NCBI RefSeq assembly: GCF_013410875.1 | Contig: NZ_JACCCU010000002.1 | Location: forward strand, 558,001 to 622,000 | Direction: 5' to 3' | Length of the DNA stretch: 64,000 nt | From: Tunturiibacter empetritectus | GTDB taxonomy: Bacteria; Acidobacteriota; Terriglobia; Terriglobales; Acidobacteriaceae | In this document: positions 37,997 to 47,309 of the stretch, in pieces | Position numbering within the stretch: the stretch's first letter is position 1 | How the letters are laid out: each line of letters starts with the position of its first letter | The notes under the pieces: generated by a model | Told to the model about the DNA's origin: nothing | The model's database searches: none | What the model saw: the letters and a program-made list of their open reading frames with translations, nothing else | Program-made: the position numbers and the translations under genes

Positions 37997-39529
37997 TCAG
38001 CCCCCCGCATTCATCAACGGCTTGCTGCCTGAGGTTACGTCCGGGCTGCGACGACCGAACAGGCTTCGTTTCGTGACCACCGGCTCCCCTTCGCCGGCAA
38101 AGCCAATGACGCCGAGGGTTGGCAGCTTGGTAAACGCCCAGATATCGCGCTCGTTTCGAACGGCCGTATCCAGATACTCGAGCAAGGCTATGATGAACAA
38201 GCCTAATCCCAAGCCGACCGCGAAGCCTCCCAGAGCGAAGACTGAGCGCTTTGGGAAAGCGGGTTCTTCAGGAAGATTAGGTTCATCCATGACTCGGAAC
38301 TGCTCTCCTTGCTGCCGACGTTCCAAGTCGGTTGCCATCTTGGATTGATTCAGTTTGTTGAGCAGATCGTCGTAGAACGCCTGCGCAGTGCTGGTGTCGC
38401 GCGTAATGCTCTTGTACTCCTCCTCCACGGCGGGACTGGAGGCGACGCGATCCTGATAGGTCCTAAGCTCGGCTTGAACCGCGGCCTGATCACGCTTCTT
38501 CTGCGCAATCCCCTGTTCCATTGCACGCAGTTGAGCGCGCATCTGCTGTACGCTGAGAGAGTCGGTCGGCTTAGGAGCCGAGGAAAGTGGCGCCGCGGAT
38601 GCGGCGGGGGCCTGAGCCATCTTCTGCTCCAACTCCTTAATCTTTCTCCTCACCGTCACGACATCCGGATAGTCATCGGTGTATCGTGCCGTGAGCTCAG
38701 ACTCCTGCGCTTCAAGCTGCTGCAACTCCAGTAGTTGAGTCTGCGGCGCCGGGGCTCCACGCTCTGTCGACTGCGACTGTTGGGCCTGCTGCAGAGACAA
38801 CATCGATTCGGTATAACTCTTATCCTGCTCCATGCGGGCCAGTGCCTGGGTCGCGGCATCCAGCTGTGTATTCAAGGTGGTCAGCATGTTCATATTCGAC
38901 GTCTCTGCGCCCGGCAGCTTGCCCATGTAAGTCTGCTGAAACTTGGCGAGTCTGGCATCCTGCTCGTCCAGCTTGGCCTTAGCATCCGCCAGCTGACTCT
39001 TCAGAAACTCGGTTGTTCCTGCTGCCGATGCTGCCCGGTCGCTGAGGTTTTCACTGACGAAGAGCGACTGAATCTCCCCGCAGACCAACTGGGCCGTGCG
39101 CGCGTCATTCGCCTTGAAGGAGATGAAGAATCCCGGCAGACCGTTCGTTCGCGCAATCTCCGATTGAATAGGCGTGATCCCGATGTTTTTGCGGGTCAGA
39201 TCGATGCGCTCGTCCATCGACAGCTTTCCATTCGCGAAGAGGTTGAAGCGTTCGATGATTGGCTGCAGCCGGGACCGACTCAAGATCTGTTCCTTCATGG
39301 AGGCCAGCCGTCCGCTCAGGTCCTCGGTGACGACGGCCTTGACGTAAGATTCGGGAACCTTCTGCTGCTCCACCAGAACCAGCGTCTGCGAAATATACTG
39401 TGCCTGCACCAGAAACGTGAGAGCGAACCCAACGATAGGAAAGATAATCGCCGGGATCGCAAGGATCCACCATCTTCGTTTCAGAATGGTGAGGTAGTCC
39501 TGCACCGTCAATGCGCGATGGCCAAGCAT
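37997..39529 (-). CDS. Wzz/GNVR-type polysaccharide chain-length determinant
   Basis: 510 residues. Membrane helices at about 19-40 (WWILAIPAIIFPIVGFALTFLV) and about 440-463 (FALGGFAVGLGLGLFIIALLEYL) enclose a large periplasmic domain with long coiled coils (about 165-395) and the GNVR-like RVASSPAVEEEYKSITRDTSTAQAFYDDLL. An extended form of Wzz typical of XrtA loci. It would span the periplasm between the ATP-driven inner-membrane part and the SLBB pore. Stop overlaps the next ribosome site. Confidence 0.9.
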   Translation of the reverse strand: MLGHRALTVQDYLTILKRRWWILAIPAIIFPIVGFALTFLVQAQYISQTLVLVEQQKVPESYVKAVVTEDLSGRLASMKEQILSRSRLQPIIERFNLFANGKLSMDERIDLTRKNIGITPIQSEIARTNGLPGFFISFKANDARTAQLVCGEIQSLFVSENLSDRAASAAGTTEFLKSQLADAKAKLDEQDARLAKFQQTYMGKLPGAETSNMNMLTTLNTQLDAATQALARMEQDKSYTESMLSLQQAQQSQSTERGAPAPQTQLLELQQLEAQESELTARYTDDYPDVVTVRRKIKELEQKMAQAPAASAAPLSSAPKPTDSLSVQQMRAQLRAMEQGIAQKKRDQAAVQAELRTYQDRVASSPAVEEEYKSITRDTSTAQAFYDDLLNKLNQSKMATDLERRQQGEQFRVMDEPNLPEEPAFPKRSVFALGGFAVGLGLGLFIIALLEYLDTAVRNERDIWAFTKLPTLGVIGFAGEGEPVVTKRSLFGRRSPDVTSGSKPLMNAGG

Positions 39530-39538
39530 GATGACTCC

Positions 39539-40882
39539 TTAGAATTGCCCCAGACTTGTAGAACGGGGAGTAAACGTGACTCCAAATCCAATTGTTTGAT
39601 AGTTGCTGTCGAGAACGTTTTGTGTGACCGGCGTCACGAGATTGGTGTTGAATGACTGGCTTGCTGCCGTATAGCTTGCATAGCCAGAAAAATGAGTACT
39701 GAACCGGCGGGTAAGCTGAGCCCCGCCATAGGTTGTGTCATAGGTTTCATTGGTCGAGGGTGGGGAGGAACCGGTGGAGTATTGCGTCAGGCCGGAGCTT
39801 CGAGAGTAAGAGGCAGTTAAACCAAGCACCCAGTCTCGTCCAAAGTTACGGCCGGCAGAACCTGAGAATGTGTTGGAGATGGCGCCTGGCAGGACTCCGG
39901 ACCCACCGTTCGCTCCCCGCGCATAGTTCGCGCCGGCGTGCCAGTTCTGATAACTATAAGAGAGTCCCGCTGTGATAGATACATTGGTCGAGCCCGGAAT
40001 AAGGGCACTGTCAGAGCTCGAAATCCACTGCGGACCGACCGAGACGTTAAAGCTAAGCGTTCGACTCAACACCCGTTGATAAGAAACATTGAGACCACGA
40101 GTTTGAAAGTCAGGTTGATTGACGCCTGTACTCGTGCTGCCGTAGGAAAACGTCGAGTAGACGCCGGAGACGCTGGCGGAGCTTCGCGCATCGATTCGAT
40201 GATTCAGAGAGACAACGCCAGAGACTTGGCTCGTATCAAGCCCTTCTTCGTCGCTGCCTAAATAATGAAGGTCTGACCAGGTACCGCTGCCGCTGATCGA
40301 ATTATTGTGGTTGAGCTGCCGCTCGACACTGCCGCTCAGGCTGTTACCGATACGATCGCCCGCAGTCGTCAGAATTGTCCCGATTGGTCCTGAGCCAGGA
40401 CCCGAAATGGGAATCGATCCGAGGTCGCCTACTCCAGGGATTCCGGATAGACCCGTCGTGGGCGATTGTGGCAGATAGCTAAAGGAGTCCGAGATATTGA
40501 AGATCCAGTGGCGGGTTTCATATCCTTGAGACACCGCTAAGTTCACGAAGCCGTTAGTTCCCTGCCCCCCCTGGTTGCCAAAGATAACACCGCTTGCGAC
40601 GAGCAGGCTGAAAGGTCGCACCGTGCTGCGGGAGGTGTAAGCGGCATTGCCGGTAAGATTGGTCGAGTACGATGTCTCCCCAGCCCCGTAGTATCCGAAC
40701 TGAATCACCTCCCCGGCACTGAGAGAGTAATGAAAGAGACCATCGAGATTGGGCAGATTTGGACCCAAAGTCGAGGACATCGACGACTCTGCGGTCGGCA
40801 CGGCTTGGCCCTGTGCGAAGGAAGGAACCATCGCCAGCAACAAGCCAAAGATCAGTGGTTGAATCCTCATACCTTCCTTCAT
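39539..40882 (-). CDS. Outer-membrane beta-barrel protein of the exopolysaccharide operon
   Basis: 447 residues (443 if ATG 40870 is used). Signal peptide MRIQPLIFGLLLAMVPSFAQG, then alternating Ser/Gly/Tyr/Thr strands throughout (for example SASVSGVYSTFSYGS, WVLGLTASYSRSSGLTQYS) and a C-terminal Phe (SLGQF), the mark of a BamA-folded barrel. Position between the SLBB and Wzz genes matches the TIGR03016-like outer-membrane protein of XrtA loci, presumably helping export. Overlaps the SLBB gene by 4 bp. Confidence 0.85.
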   Translation of the reverse strand: MKEGMRIQPLIFGLLLAMVPSFAQGQAVPTAESSMSSTLGPNLPNLDGLFHYSLSAGEVIQFGYYGAGETSYSTNLTGNAAYTSRSTVRPFSLLVASGVIFGNQGGQGTNGFVNLAVSQGYETRHWIFNISDSFSYLPQSPTTGLSGIPGVGDLGSIPISGPGSGPIGTILTTAGDRIGNSLSGSVERQLNHNNSISGSGTWSDLHYLGSDEEGLDTSQVSGVVSLNHRIDARSSASVSGVYSTFSYGSTSTGVNQPDFQTRGLNVSYQRVLSRTLSFNVSVGPQWISSSDSALIPGSTNVSITAGLSYSYQNWHAGANYARGANGGSGVLPGAISNTFSGSAGRNFGRDWVLGLTASYSRSSGLTQYSTGSSPPSTNETYDTTYGGAQLTRRFSTHFSGYASYTAASQSFNTNLVTPVTQNVLDSNYQTIGFGVTFTPRSTSLGQF

Positions 40883-41559
40883 GGGACGACGATTGTGTCT
40901 CCTGGAAGAAGCGAGACCCCCGCATTTTCGCCCTTGAGCGCCTGCTTGTAGTTGAACGGCATCTTCTGCTGCTTGCCGGCAACGGTTCGAAGGATGTAGA
41001 TGCGTCTCGAGTTCGCAAACTGGGTAAGACCGCCGCCGGTAACGATCGCCTGCAGCGGTGTCATTCCTGGAGTCATGACGACGGGGCCGACCTTCACGAC
41101 CTCACCCACCAGAAAGATCCGCTGGCTGTTGACTCCGAGGACCACCACCGTAACCACGGGATCCTGAATGTACTTTTTGAGCCGCTGGCTGATGTCGGTC
41201 GAAAGCCCAGTCGGCGTCATTCCGGCCGCCGGGATGTCTCCCACCAGCACCATTGAGATCATTCCGTCTGGCCGCACCGGAATCGTGCCCGAGAGCGTAG
41301 GCTCCTTCCAGACAGTGATCTGCAGGGAATCTTCCGGACCGATAACATAACGCGACGCTTCCATCGGACCTGCATAGTTTGCACTCGCCGTTGCGGGAGC
41401 GTTCGGCGTGGCGGGGGCGGCCGTCTGCTGGTTCGCCGACGTAGCATTCGGTGCTGCACCTTTTGTGGCCGCAGGTTCTGGTATGCCTTGTGCTGCGAGT
41501 GACCCAGCCGCAACCGGCAGCAGCAGCAGCAACGCGCCTATGGAACAAAACCGCTTCAT
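40879..41559 (-). CDS. SLBB polysaccharide export outer-membrane protein (Wza-like)
   Basis: 226 residues from ATG 41559, with GAGGGC upstream (in-frame ATGs at 41583 and 41604 are less likely). Signal peptide MKRFCSIGALLLLLPVAAGSLAA, an Ala/Pro/Asn linker, then the poly_export domain (YVIGPEDSLQITVWKEPTLSGTIPVRPDGMISMVLVGDIPAAGMTP) and an SLBB domain (RIFLVGEVVKVGPVVMTPGMTPLQAIVTGGGLT). First gene of the minus-strand operon; a sigma-54 site lies about 195 bp upstream. Confidence 0.92.
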   Translation of the reverse strand: MKRFCSIGALLLLLPVAAGSLAAQGIPEPAATKGAAPNATSANQQTAAPATPNAPATASANYAGPMEASRYVIGPEDSLQITVWKEPTLSGTIPVRPDGMISMVLVGDIPAAGMTPTGLSTDISQRLKKYIQDPVVTVVVLGVNSQRIFLVGEVVKVGPVVMTPGMTPLQAIVTGGGLTQFANSRRIYILRTVAGKQQKMPFNYKQALKGENAGVSLLPGDTIVVP

Positions 41560-41753
41560 CGAATAGCCCTCAACCTTCCTCATGTCCAGTCGCCGTGGAT
41601 TCACTCATCTATTCTGACGCATCCCCTTTGCGCGTGAGGGTAAATCGCCTTGAATCCATTTAGAAGTTCATGCCCAGGGAATACTCCCTAATACCCCGTC
41701 GCTTCAGGATCTGTGAAGACCCCGAATCTTCTACCGGCGGTACTATAGCTTCT

Positions 41754-41769
41754 AGCAACGCAATGGCCA
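41754..41769 (-). promoter_or_regulatory. Sigma-54 promoter of the export operon
   Basis: Minus strand TGGCCATTGCGTTGCT: exact -12 box TTGCT, GG-N10-GC spacing, and TGGC of the -24 box. Start expected near 41743. Confidence 0.65.
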
Positions 41770-41974
41770 AAATCTGCACCTCGTCCTTTTTCCCGCGAGA
41801 AAACCGGAAAGTATAAGTATCTGACGGGAAAACTGCCGCGCTACCCTCCTTAGTTCCCCATGGTGTGCAGATTATCAGTGCAAGTATGAAAACTTTTTCC
41901 CATAGGACGTATCCTTGCTACCACTTTTGTGTCGATAAACTCTAACCCTGTGAACAAACCTAAGTTCCAGGAAG

Positions 41975-41990
41975 AGGCACGTGAATTGCT
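41975..41990 (+). promoter_or_regulatory. Sigma-54 promoter of the exosortase operon
   Basis: AGGCACGTGAATTGCT differs from TGGCACG-N4-TTGCT only at the first base. Start expected near 42001, which puts the in-frame GTG at 42003 at the very 5' end and favours ATG 42048 as the exosortase start. Confidence 0.8.
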
Positions 41991-42047
41991 TACAAGGATC
42001 AGGTGAAGTATAACGTCATACGAGCAACACCGGGGACAACTCACATC

Positions 42048-42956
42048 ATGCCCTATGCCGTGGATCTAGCCGCGCAGGAGGCCAATCCAGAGCCCCTTAC
42101 CTCCCCTTCGGGCGCTTCAGCCCGGCTGGGCTGGATCTCCTACGCCTCGATCGTCCTCCTGATCGTCGTTCTGTACTACCGCGTCGCTATCAAACTGGTA
42201 TACGACTGGTTCACGCTCCCGGATTACTCTCATGGCTTCCTTGTGCCCTTTTTCGCCGCCTTTCTCATCTGGGATAAGCGCAAGGTGCTCCAGACCATCC
42301 CAATTCGCCAAAGCTGGTTTGGAGTTCCGCTGGTTGTTTTTTCCATCGCTGTTTTGATCCTTGGCGTCTATGGCGTCGAACTCTTCACTTCGCGCATGTC
42401 CTTTATTTTCTTGATGACAGGCCTGATCTGGACCTTCTTTGGATGGGCGATGGTCCGCGCCCTCCGCTTTCCTCTTCTGGTTCTTGTCCTCGCGATTCCC
42501 TTTCCCGCAATCCTCTTCAACCAGATCACCTTCCCGCTGCAGTTGCTGGCCTCGCGGATCGCCAGTGACATTCTTCCGCTGCTCGGAGTACCTACCCTCC
42601 ACGAAGGCAATGTGATCGAGCTGCCGGTGATGAAGCTGGAGGTCGCCGAGGCCTGCAGCGGCATCCGCTCGTTGATGAGCCTGTTCACCCTTGCGGTCTT
42701 CTATGGCTATTTTCTGGAGCGGACCAATCGGCGCCGCATTATTCTTGCTCTTGCCAGCATTCCCATCGCGGTTGCGGCCAACGTGGCGCGTATCGTCGGT
42801 ACCGGCTTGTGCGTCCAGTACTGGGATCCCGAAAAAGCGCTGGGCTTCTTCCACGAATTCTCCGGCTGGGTCATGTTCGTTATCTCTCTGGCTTGCCTCT
42901 ACCTGGTTCACCGGGCCATGCAGCTGATCTCCCCCGTAAAGGCACAACCCAAATGA
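42048..42956 (+). CDS. xrtA: Exosortase (XrtA/EpsH-type transpeptidase)
   Basis: 302 residues from ATG 42048 with eight or so membrane helices. The catalytic residues are all there: Cys193 in EACSGIRSL, Arg238 in ANVARIV and His259 in FFHEFSGW. Exosortases cut C-terminal PEP-CTERM-type signals and attach the protein to a carrier or surface glycan. The letter type A is inferred from the neighbours. It overlaps epsI by 4 bp (ATGA). A GTG start at 42003 is possible by frame but the sigma-54 site argues against it. Confidence 0.92.
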   Translation: MPYAVDLAAQEANPEPLTSPSGASARLGWISYASIVLLIVVLYYRVAIKLVYDWFTLPDYSHGFLVPFFAAFLIWDKRKVLQTIPIRQSWFGVPLVVFSIAVLILGVYGVELFTSRMSFIFLMTGLIWTFFGWAMVRALRFPLLVLVLAIPFPAILFNQITFPLQLLASRIASDILPLLGVPTLHEGNVIELPVMKLEVAEACSGIRSLMSLFTLAVFYGYFLERTNRRRIILALASIPIAVAANVARIVGTGLCVQYWDPEKALGFFHEFSGWVMFVISLACLYLVHRAMQLISPVKAQPK

Positions 42957-43615
42957 GATCTCCACGCTTCTGGCTTGTTCTCCTTTTACTCATCTCGACG
43001 GCCTTTATTCTGCAGAGCCGAGGCGACGCCGACCGCATCCCGGCGAGCCAGCCGCTTAGCCAGATGCCGGAGCGCTTCGGCGACTGGACTGCGCAGGATA
43101 TCCCGCTCTCCGACGATACCCTTGCCGTTCTAGGTAAAGGCGACTTTCTCAATCGCGTCTACGCGAGCCAACCAACGACGGTTGGTAGCCCAGTGACAAA
43201 AGCCCCCATCACCCTCTTTATCGGCTACTTCGCCAGCCAGCGCACCGGCCAGACCATGCACTCTCCGCAGAACTGCCTGCCGGGTGCCGGTTGGACCTTC
43301 GACTCACAGCGATACACCAGCCTCAAGGACATCAACGGCAAGCAATATAACGTTGGCGAATACGTTATCAGCAACGGAGATATTAAACAGTTTGTTATCT
43401 ACTGGTATCAGGCGCACGGCCGCAGCATTCCCAACGAGTACAAAGCAAAGCTCTACATGGTCACCGACGCGATCCGCACGAACCGCACGGATGGCGCCCT
43501 GGTCCGGGTCATCACCCAGGTCCTGCCGTCAGAGTCGTTAGACAGCGCCAGGGACCGGGCCACCCTGTTCACCCAACAGATGGCACCCAATCTGCCCCGG
43601 TTCATTCCCGACTAA
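42953..43615 (+). CDS. epsI: EpsI family protein (exosortase-associated)
   Basis: 220 residues. A membrane helix near the N-terminus (FWLVLLLLISTAFILQS) precedes the EpsI domain: IPLSDDTLAVLGKGDFLNRVY, TLFIGYFASQRTGQTMHSPQNCLPGAGW and YWYQAHGRSIPNEYKAKLYMV. In many bacteria this domain is fused to the exosortase; here it is a separate gene translated by ATGA overlap. Exact function unknown. Confidence 0.92.
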   Translation: MRSPRFWLVLLLLISTAFILQSRGDADRIPASQPLSQMPERFGDWTAQDIPLSDDTLAVLGKGDFLNRVYASQPTTVGSPVTKAPITLFIGYFASQRTGQTMHSPQNCLPGAGWTFDSQRYTSLKDINGKQYNVGEYVISNGDIKQFVIYWYQAHGRSIPNEYKAKLYMVTDAIRTNRTDGALVRVITQVLPSESLDSARDRATLFTQQMAPNLPRFIPD

Positions 43616-43736
43616 AGAGCCGGCAGATCAATCTTTCACATAAGTTGTATATCGCATAGCCACGCCGGGCCGCGACAGTATCAATTACAGTGCGAGAATA
43701 ACAAGACCGTTAGAAGAACAGTTGAGGAAATGCGTG

Positions 43737-46034
43737 ATGCGAACCACCCTCCCCCTGGCAACCCGTCGAATCTCAACAGTGCTTGCCGTCTCGCTGGCTC
43801 TTGGGCTCACGGCGGGCTGTCATCGCGATCCCAACAAGCAGAAGCTGCGCTATCTCGAAAGTGGCAAACGCTACGCCGACCAGGGCAAACTCAAAGAGGC
43901 GACGATCCAGTTCGCCAACGCCCTCAAAGTCGACCGTAACTACGCCGACGCTCACTACCAGCTCTCAAAGGTCTTTCTCAAGCAGGGTTCGGTCATGCCC
44001 GCGTACAGCGAGCTGATGCGCACGGTGGATCTGCAGCCGGGCAACCTGCAAGCGCGTATAGATCTGGGCAACATACTGCTCGCCGGCAAACAGATCGACC
44101 GGGCTTCCGCACAGGCCACCGCGGTCCTCGCCATCGATAACAATAACGCCGACGCCCATGCTCTTCTTTCCAGCATCGCCGCGGCCAAAGGGGATCGCAT
44201 CGAGGCGCTGGCGCAAATTCAGCAGGCTCTGGCCGCAGACCCAAATCGCGCAGCATTCCATGCCTCCCTCGGTCTATTGCAAAGCAACGATCCCACCACG
44301 GCTGCCGCCGGGGAAGACCAGCTCCGCAAAGCCGTTTCCCTCGACGGGAAGAACGTAACCGCGCGTGTCGTCCTGGCGTCGCTTCTACAAAAGAAGGGGG
44401 ATCTCCAGGGCGCCGAGGATCAGATGAAGGCAGCCATTGCTGCCGATCCGAAGAGCGTAATGGCGCGCGCCAGCCTCGCGGATCTTTACCTGCGGCAAAA
44501 GGACACGGCCAAGGCTGAGCAGACTCTTCACCAGGCATCGGAGGATCTCTCTGACTCTGAGAGCGGTGCAGGAATGCTGGCTACTTACTACATCCGCACC
44601 AACCAGCTTGCCGCGGGGGAGACCGCCTATGCAGACCTCGTCTCGAAACATCCGAAGAGTGCGCCACTCAAGATCGCTTATCTGCGACTTTTGATTCTGA
44701 ACAAAGACCTTCCCAAGGCGAGGACGGTCGGCGCGGAATTATCTAAAACCGACAGCAATATTCCTGAGGTTGCGGTTCTCAACGGTATGCTTCTGTTGAA
44801 CGATGGCAAGTCGGCCGATGCCTTTGCCGCGCTGCAGAAGGCAGCCAAGGCCAACCCCGACAATCTGGTTGTCAAGCTCTGGCTCGGCCGGGCAGCCCGC
44901 GCCAAAGGCGATATGGGCGTTGCGCAGCAGAGTTTCCGAGATGCCGCCAAACTCAGCCCGGGAAGTCTGGAGGCGCAAGCCGGTCTTGCCGAAATCTCGA
45001 TCGACACCCACGACTTCAGCACGCTTCATCAGGTAGCCGATACGGCCATCTCTATCAACCCACAGATCGCGGGGCCCTATATCTGGCGCGGTATCGCCGA
45101 AGGCAGCCAGAAGGAGTTCGACAAAGCAGACGCGGACTTCCATCAGGCCATCAAGCTGGATCCAAAGAACTCCACTGGCTATCTGGAGCTTGCGCAGCTG
45201 CGCCTCTTCCAGCAGAAGATCCCTGAAGCCAAGACCCTGCTCGAACAGACACTCGAGCTGAATCCCAACTCCTCCCGCGCTCTGCGACTGCTGGCTTCTG
45301 CTCTCGTGTTTGAAAAGCAGCCAGCGAAGGCACTCAGCCGAGTGCAGGACCAAATCGCCAAGTCACAGCAAAACGGCGACATGTACAACCTTTTGGCAGA
45401 GCTGCAGCTGAGCACAGGCGATGCGAAAGACGCGCTTGCCTCGTCAGAGAAAGCGTTACAGCTGAACCCGAACGACAACGCGGCGGTCGTCACCTACACC
45501 CGGGCTGAAGTCACCGCTGGCGATCCCGCCAAGGCCGTGGCCAAGTGGCAGCAATGGACCACCGACCATCCCACCGATGCTCAGGGCTTCACTATGCTGG
45601 GGACCATGCAGGAGTCGCAGGGCGATCGCAACGGAGCCATGGCCAGCTACAAAAAGGCGCTTGCCGTCCAGCCCGAGCAGCCCATTGCCGCCAACAATCT
45701 TGCCTACCTGATGGTGGACACTGGACAGAACCTCGACGTTGCTCTCTCTCTGGCCCAGATTGCGCGGCGCGCCATGCCCTCATCTCCAAACACAGCGGAT
45801 ACCCTGGCCTGGATCTACTATCAGAAGGGTAACTTTGCTTCCGCGCGGGATCTTCTCGAGGATGCCCTCAAGGCGGCTCCCAACAGCGCTTCCATCCACT
45901 ATCACCTCGGGATGACCTACACCAAGCTGTCCAACACCGCCGATGCCATGACTCATCTGAAGAAGGCGGCGGCGTTGGCTCCGAACACGCAGACCGCGAA
46001 GGATGCCGACAAAGAACTCGCGCTGTTAGGCTAA
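43737..46034 (+). CDS. TPR-repeat lipoprotein of the exosortase system (PrsT-like)
   Basis: 765 residues from ATG 43737 with GAGGAAA six bases upstream. A lipoprotein signal ends in LTAGC (Cys28). The rest is about 18 tetratricopeptide repeats (for example YADQGKLKEATIQFANALKVDRNYADAHYQLSKVFLKQG, ANNLAYLMVDTGQNLDVALSLAQ, AWIYYQKGNFASARDLLEDALKAAPNSASIHYHLGMTYTKL). This is the size and layout of PrsT of PEP-CTERM/XrtA loci. It follows epsI by 121 bp on the same strand and is probably in the same transcript. Confidence 0.88.
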   Translation: MRTTLPLATRRISTVLAVSLALGLTAGCHRDPNKQKLRYLESGKRYADQGKLKEATIQFANALKVDRNYADAHYQLSKVFLKQGSVMPAYSELMRTVDLQPGNLQARIDLGNILLAGKQIDRASAQATAVLAIDNNNADAHALLSSIAAAKGDRIEALAQIQQALAADPNRAAFHASLGLLQSNDPTTAAAGEDQLRKAVSLDGKNVTARVVLASLLQKKGDLQGAEDQMKAAIAADPKSVMARASLADLYLRQKDTAKAEQTLHQASEDLSDSESGAGMLATYYIRTNQLAAGETAYADLVSKHPKSAPLKIAYLRLLILNKDLPKARTVGAELSKTDSNIPEVAVLNGMLLLNDGKSADAFAALQKAAKANPDNLVVKLWLGRAARAKGDMGVAQQSFRDAAKLSPGSLEAQAGLAEISIDTHDFSTLHQVADTAISINPQIAGPYIWRGIAEGSQKEFDKADADFHQAIKLDPKNSTGYLELAQLRLFQQKIPEAKTLLEQTLELNPNSSRALRLLASALVFEKQPAKALSRVQDQIAKSQQNGDMYNLLAELQLSTGDAKDALASSEKALQLNPNDNAAVVTYTRAEVTAGDPAKAVAKWQQWTTDHPTDAQGFTMLGTMQESQGDRNGAMASYKKALAVQPEQPIAANNLAYLMVDTGQNLDVALSLAQIARRAMPSSPNTADTLAWIYYQKGNFASARDLLEDALKAAPNSASIHYHLGMTYTKLSNTADAMTHLKKAAALAPNTQTAKDADKELALLG

Positions 46035-46088
46035 ACGCTTCTTTCGAGCTCCCGATACTGCCATCGGCTCCGATACGGCTCCGGAGGA

Positions 46089-47252
46089 TTACTCTCCCTG
46101 CAGCAAGCTATCGTAGACGCTGGTGATCTGGCTCATCATGGCCTCGGTCGTGAACTTCTCTGCAGCCAGTCTCTTTCCCTCTATTCCCATCTGCTTTGCC
46201 TTCGCGTTATCGGAGAGCAGGCTGATGATCGCAGCCGCCAGAGCAGCAGAATCCTCCGGCGGCACAATAATTCCACTCACACCATCCTGTACCGCCTCCG
46301 CATTGCCGCCAACATTGGTGGCGACTACAGGAAGGGACGCAGCCATTGCCTCGACAATCGCATTCGAAAAGCCTTCACTCCGTGATGGCAACACGAAGAC
46401 CTCGGCGGTGGAGAGATAGTCTTGCAGATTGGTCACGCCTCCAACGAAGTGGAAGCGGTCGGACAGCTTTAGTTCGCTGACCAGTTTCTGCAACTCCGCA
46501 AAATACTCTGGCTCCAGAACATCGCCGGCGATGCGAAACGAAGCGTCGGGAAACTTCTCTGCGATAGAGGCGGCGGCGCGGATGAAAACATCGTGCCCTT
46601 TTACCCGTCGAATATTACCAACCGTCGCCACGACCGATTCTCCAACTCGTCCTGCTGATCCGGCGTTCGCATTCCAATCCGCCAGATCGAGTCCGTTATA
46701 GACCGTCATCACGCGCGATGGATCGATGCCATCGACCTCAATGCAGTGCCGACGCACCTGTTCGGAGACGGCAAACACCCTATCGGGAGCGCCTGCCATC
46801 AGACGATAAGCTGCATGATGCTTGCCGGTTCGAAGGATGCCCATATCTCTTCGACTCCAGATGAGCTTAGCGCTCGACATCGCTTTGGTTACAAATCCTG
46901 CCCAAATATCGGAGCTTTCAAAGAACGTCTGAACGATCCGAATTCGCTGCTTCTTGAGGAATCTTCTGAGATCAAAGCTGCCTTGCATCGCCGTCAAATC
47001 GTACGTGCGCTGCAGAGGCAAAAGATATATAGAGCATGGCGGCGACTTCAGCCCGGCGCTTTCGGGATGGGCAGAGAACGTCAGGATCGATACGCGGTAT
47101 CCATACTGCGGCAGAAGTGCTGCAAGCTTGAGTACGATCCGTTCGCCGCCCCCCAGTGTTTTGGGGAACTGATCGAGCACGAGCAGCACGTGAGGCAGTT
47201 CGGCATGCGCCGCGTCCCCGCTCGATTCCTCAAGGTGAAGCGGCCTAATCAT
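46089..47252 (-). CDS. Glycosyltransferase family 4
   Basis: 387 residues with a GT-B fold: HVLLVLDQFPKTLGGGERIVLKLAALLP at the N-terminus, VATVGNIRRVKGHDVFIRAAA at the inter-domain region, and the donor-sugar motif PSRSEGFSNAIVEAMAASLPVVATNVGG (E-x7-E) near 285-310. Adds a sugar to the lipid-linked repeat unit. It runs against prsT and after the polymerase gene (57 bp). Confidence 0.9.
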   Translation of the reverse strand: MIRPLHLEESSGDAAHAELPHVLLVLDQFPKTLGGGERIVLKLAALLPQYGYRVSILTFSAHPESAGLKSPPCSIYLLPLQRTYDLTAMQGSFDLRRFLKKQRIRIVQTFFESSDIWAGFVTKAMSSAKLIWSRRDMGILRTGKHHAAYRLMAGAPDRVFAVSEQVRRHCIEVDGIDPSRVMTVYNGLDLADWNANAGSAGRVGESVVATVGNIRRVKGHDVFIRAAASIAEKFPDASFRIAGDVLEPEYFAELQKLVSELKLSDRFHFVGGVTNLQDYLSTAEVFVLPSRSEGFSNAIVEAMAASLPVVATNVGGNAEAVQDGVSGIIVPPEDSAALAAAIISLLSDNAKAKQMGIEGKRLAAEKFTTEAMMSQITSVYDSLLQGE

Positions 47253-47309
47253 GCTTGTTCAGAGTTTCCCAAAGCCAAGGAAGCTGTGGGCGCCGGACAG
47301 ACTGACACA

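Larger units (their letters stand above)
41560..42047. promoter_or_regulatory. Divergent control region of the exopolysaccharide and exosortase operons
   Basis: About 490 bp between the SLBB and exosortase genes, with one sigma-54 site per strand and a small palindrome AGGGAATACTCCCT (41677-41690) in the left leader. No gene. Expected to hold the activator binding sites. Confidence 0.75.
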
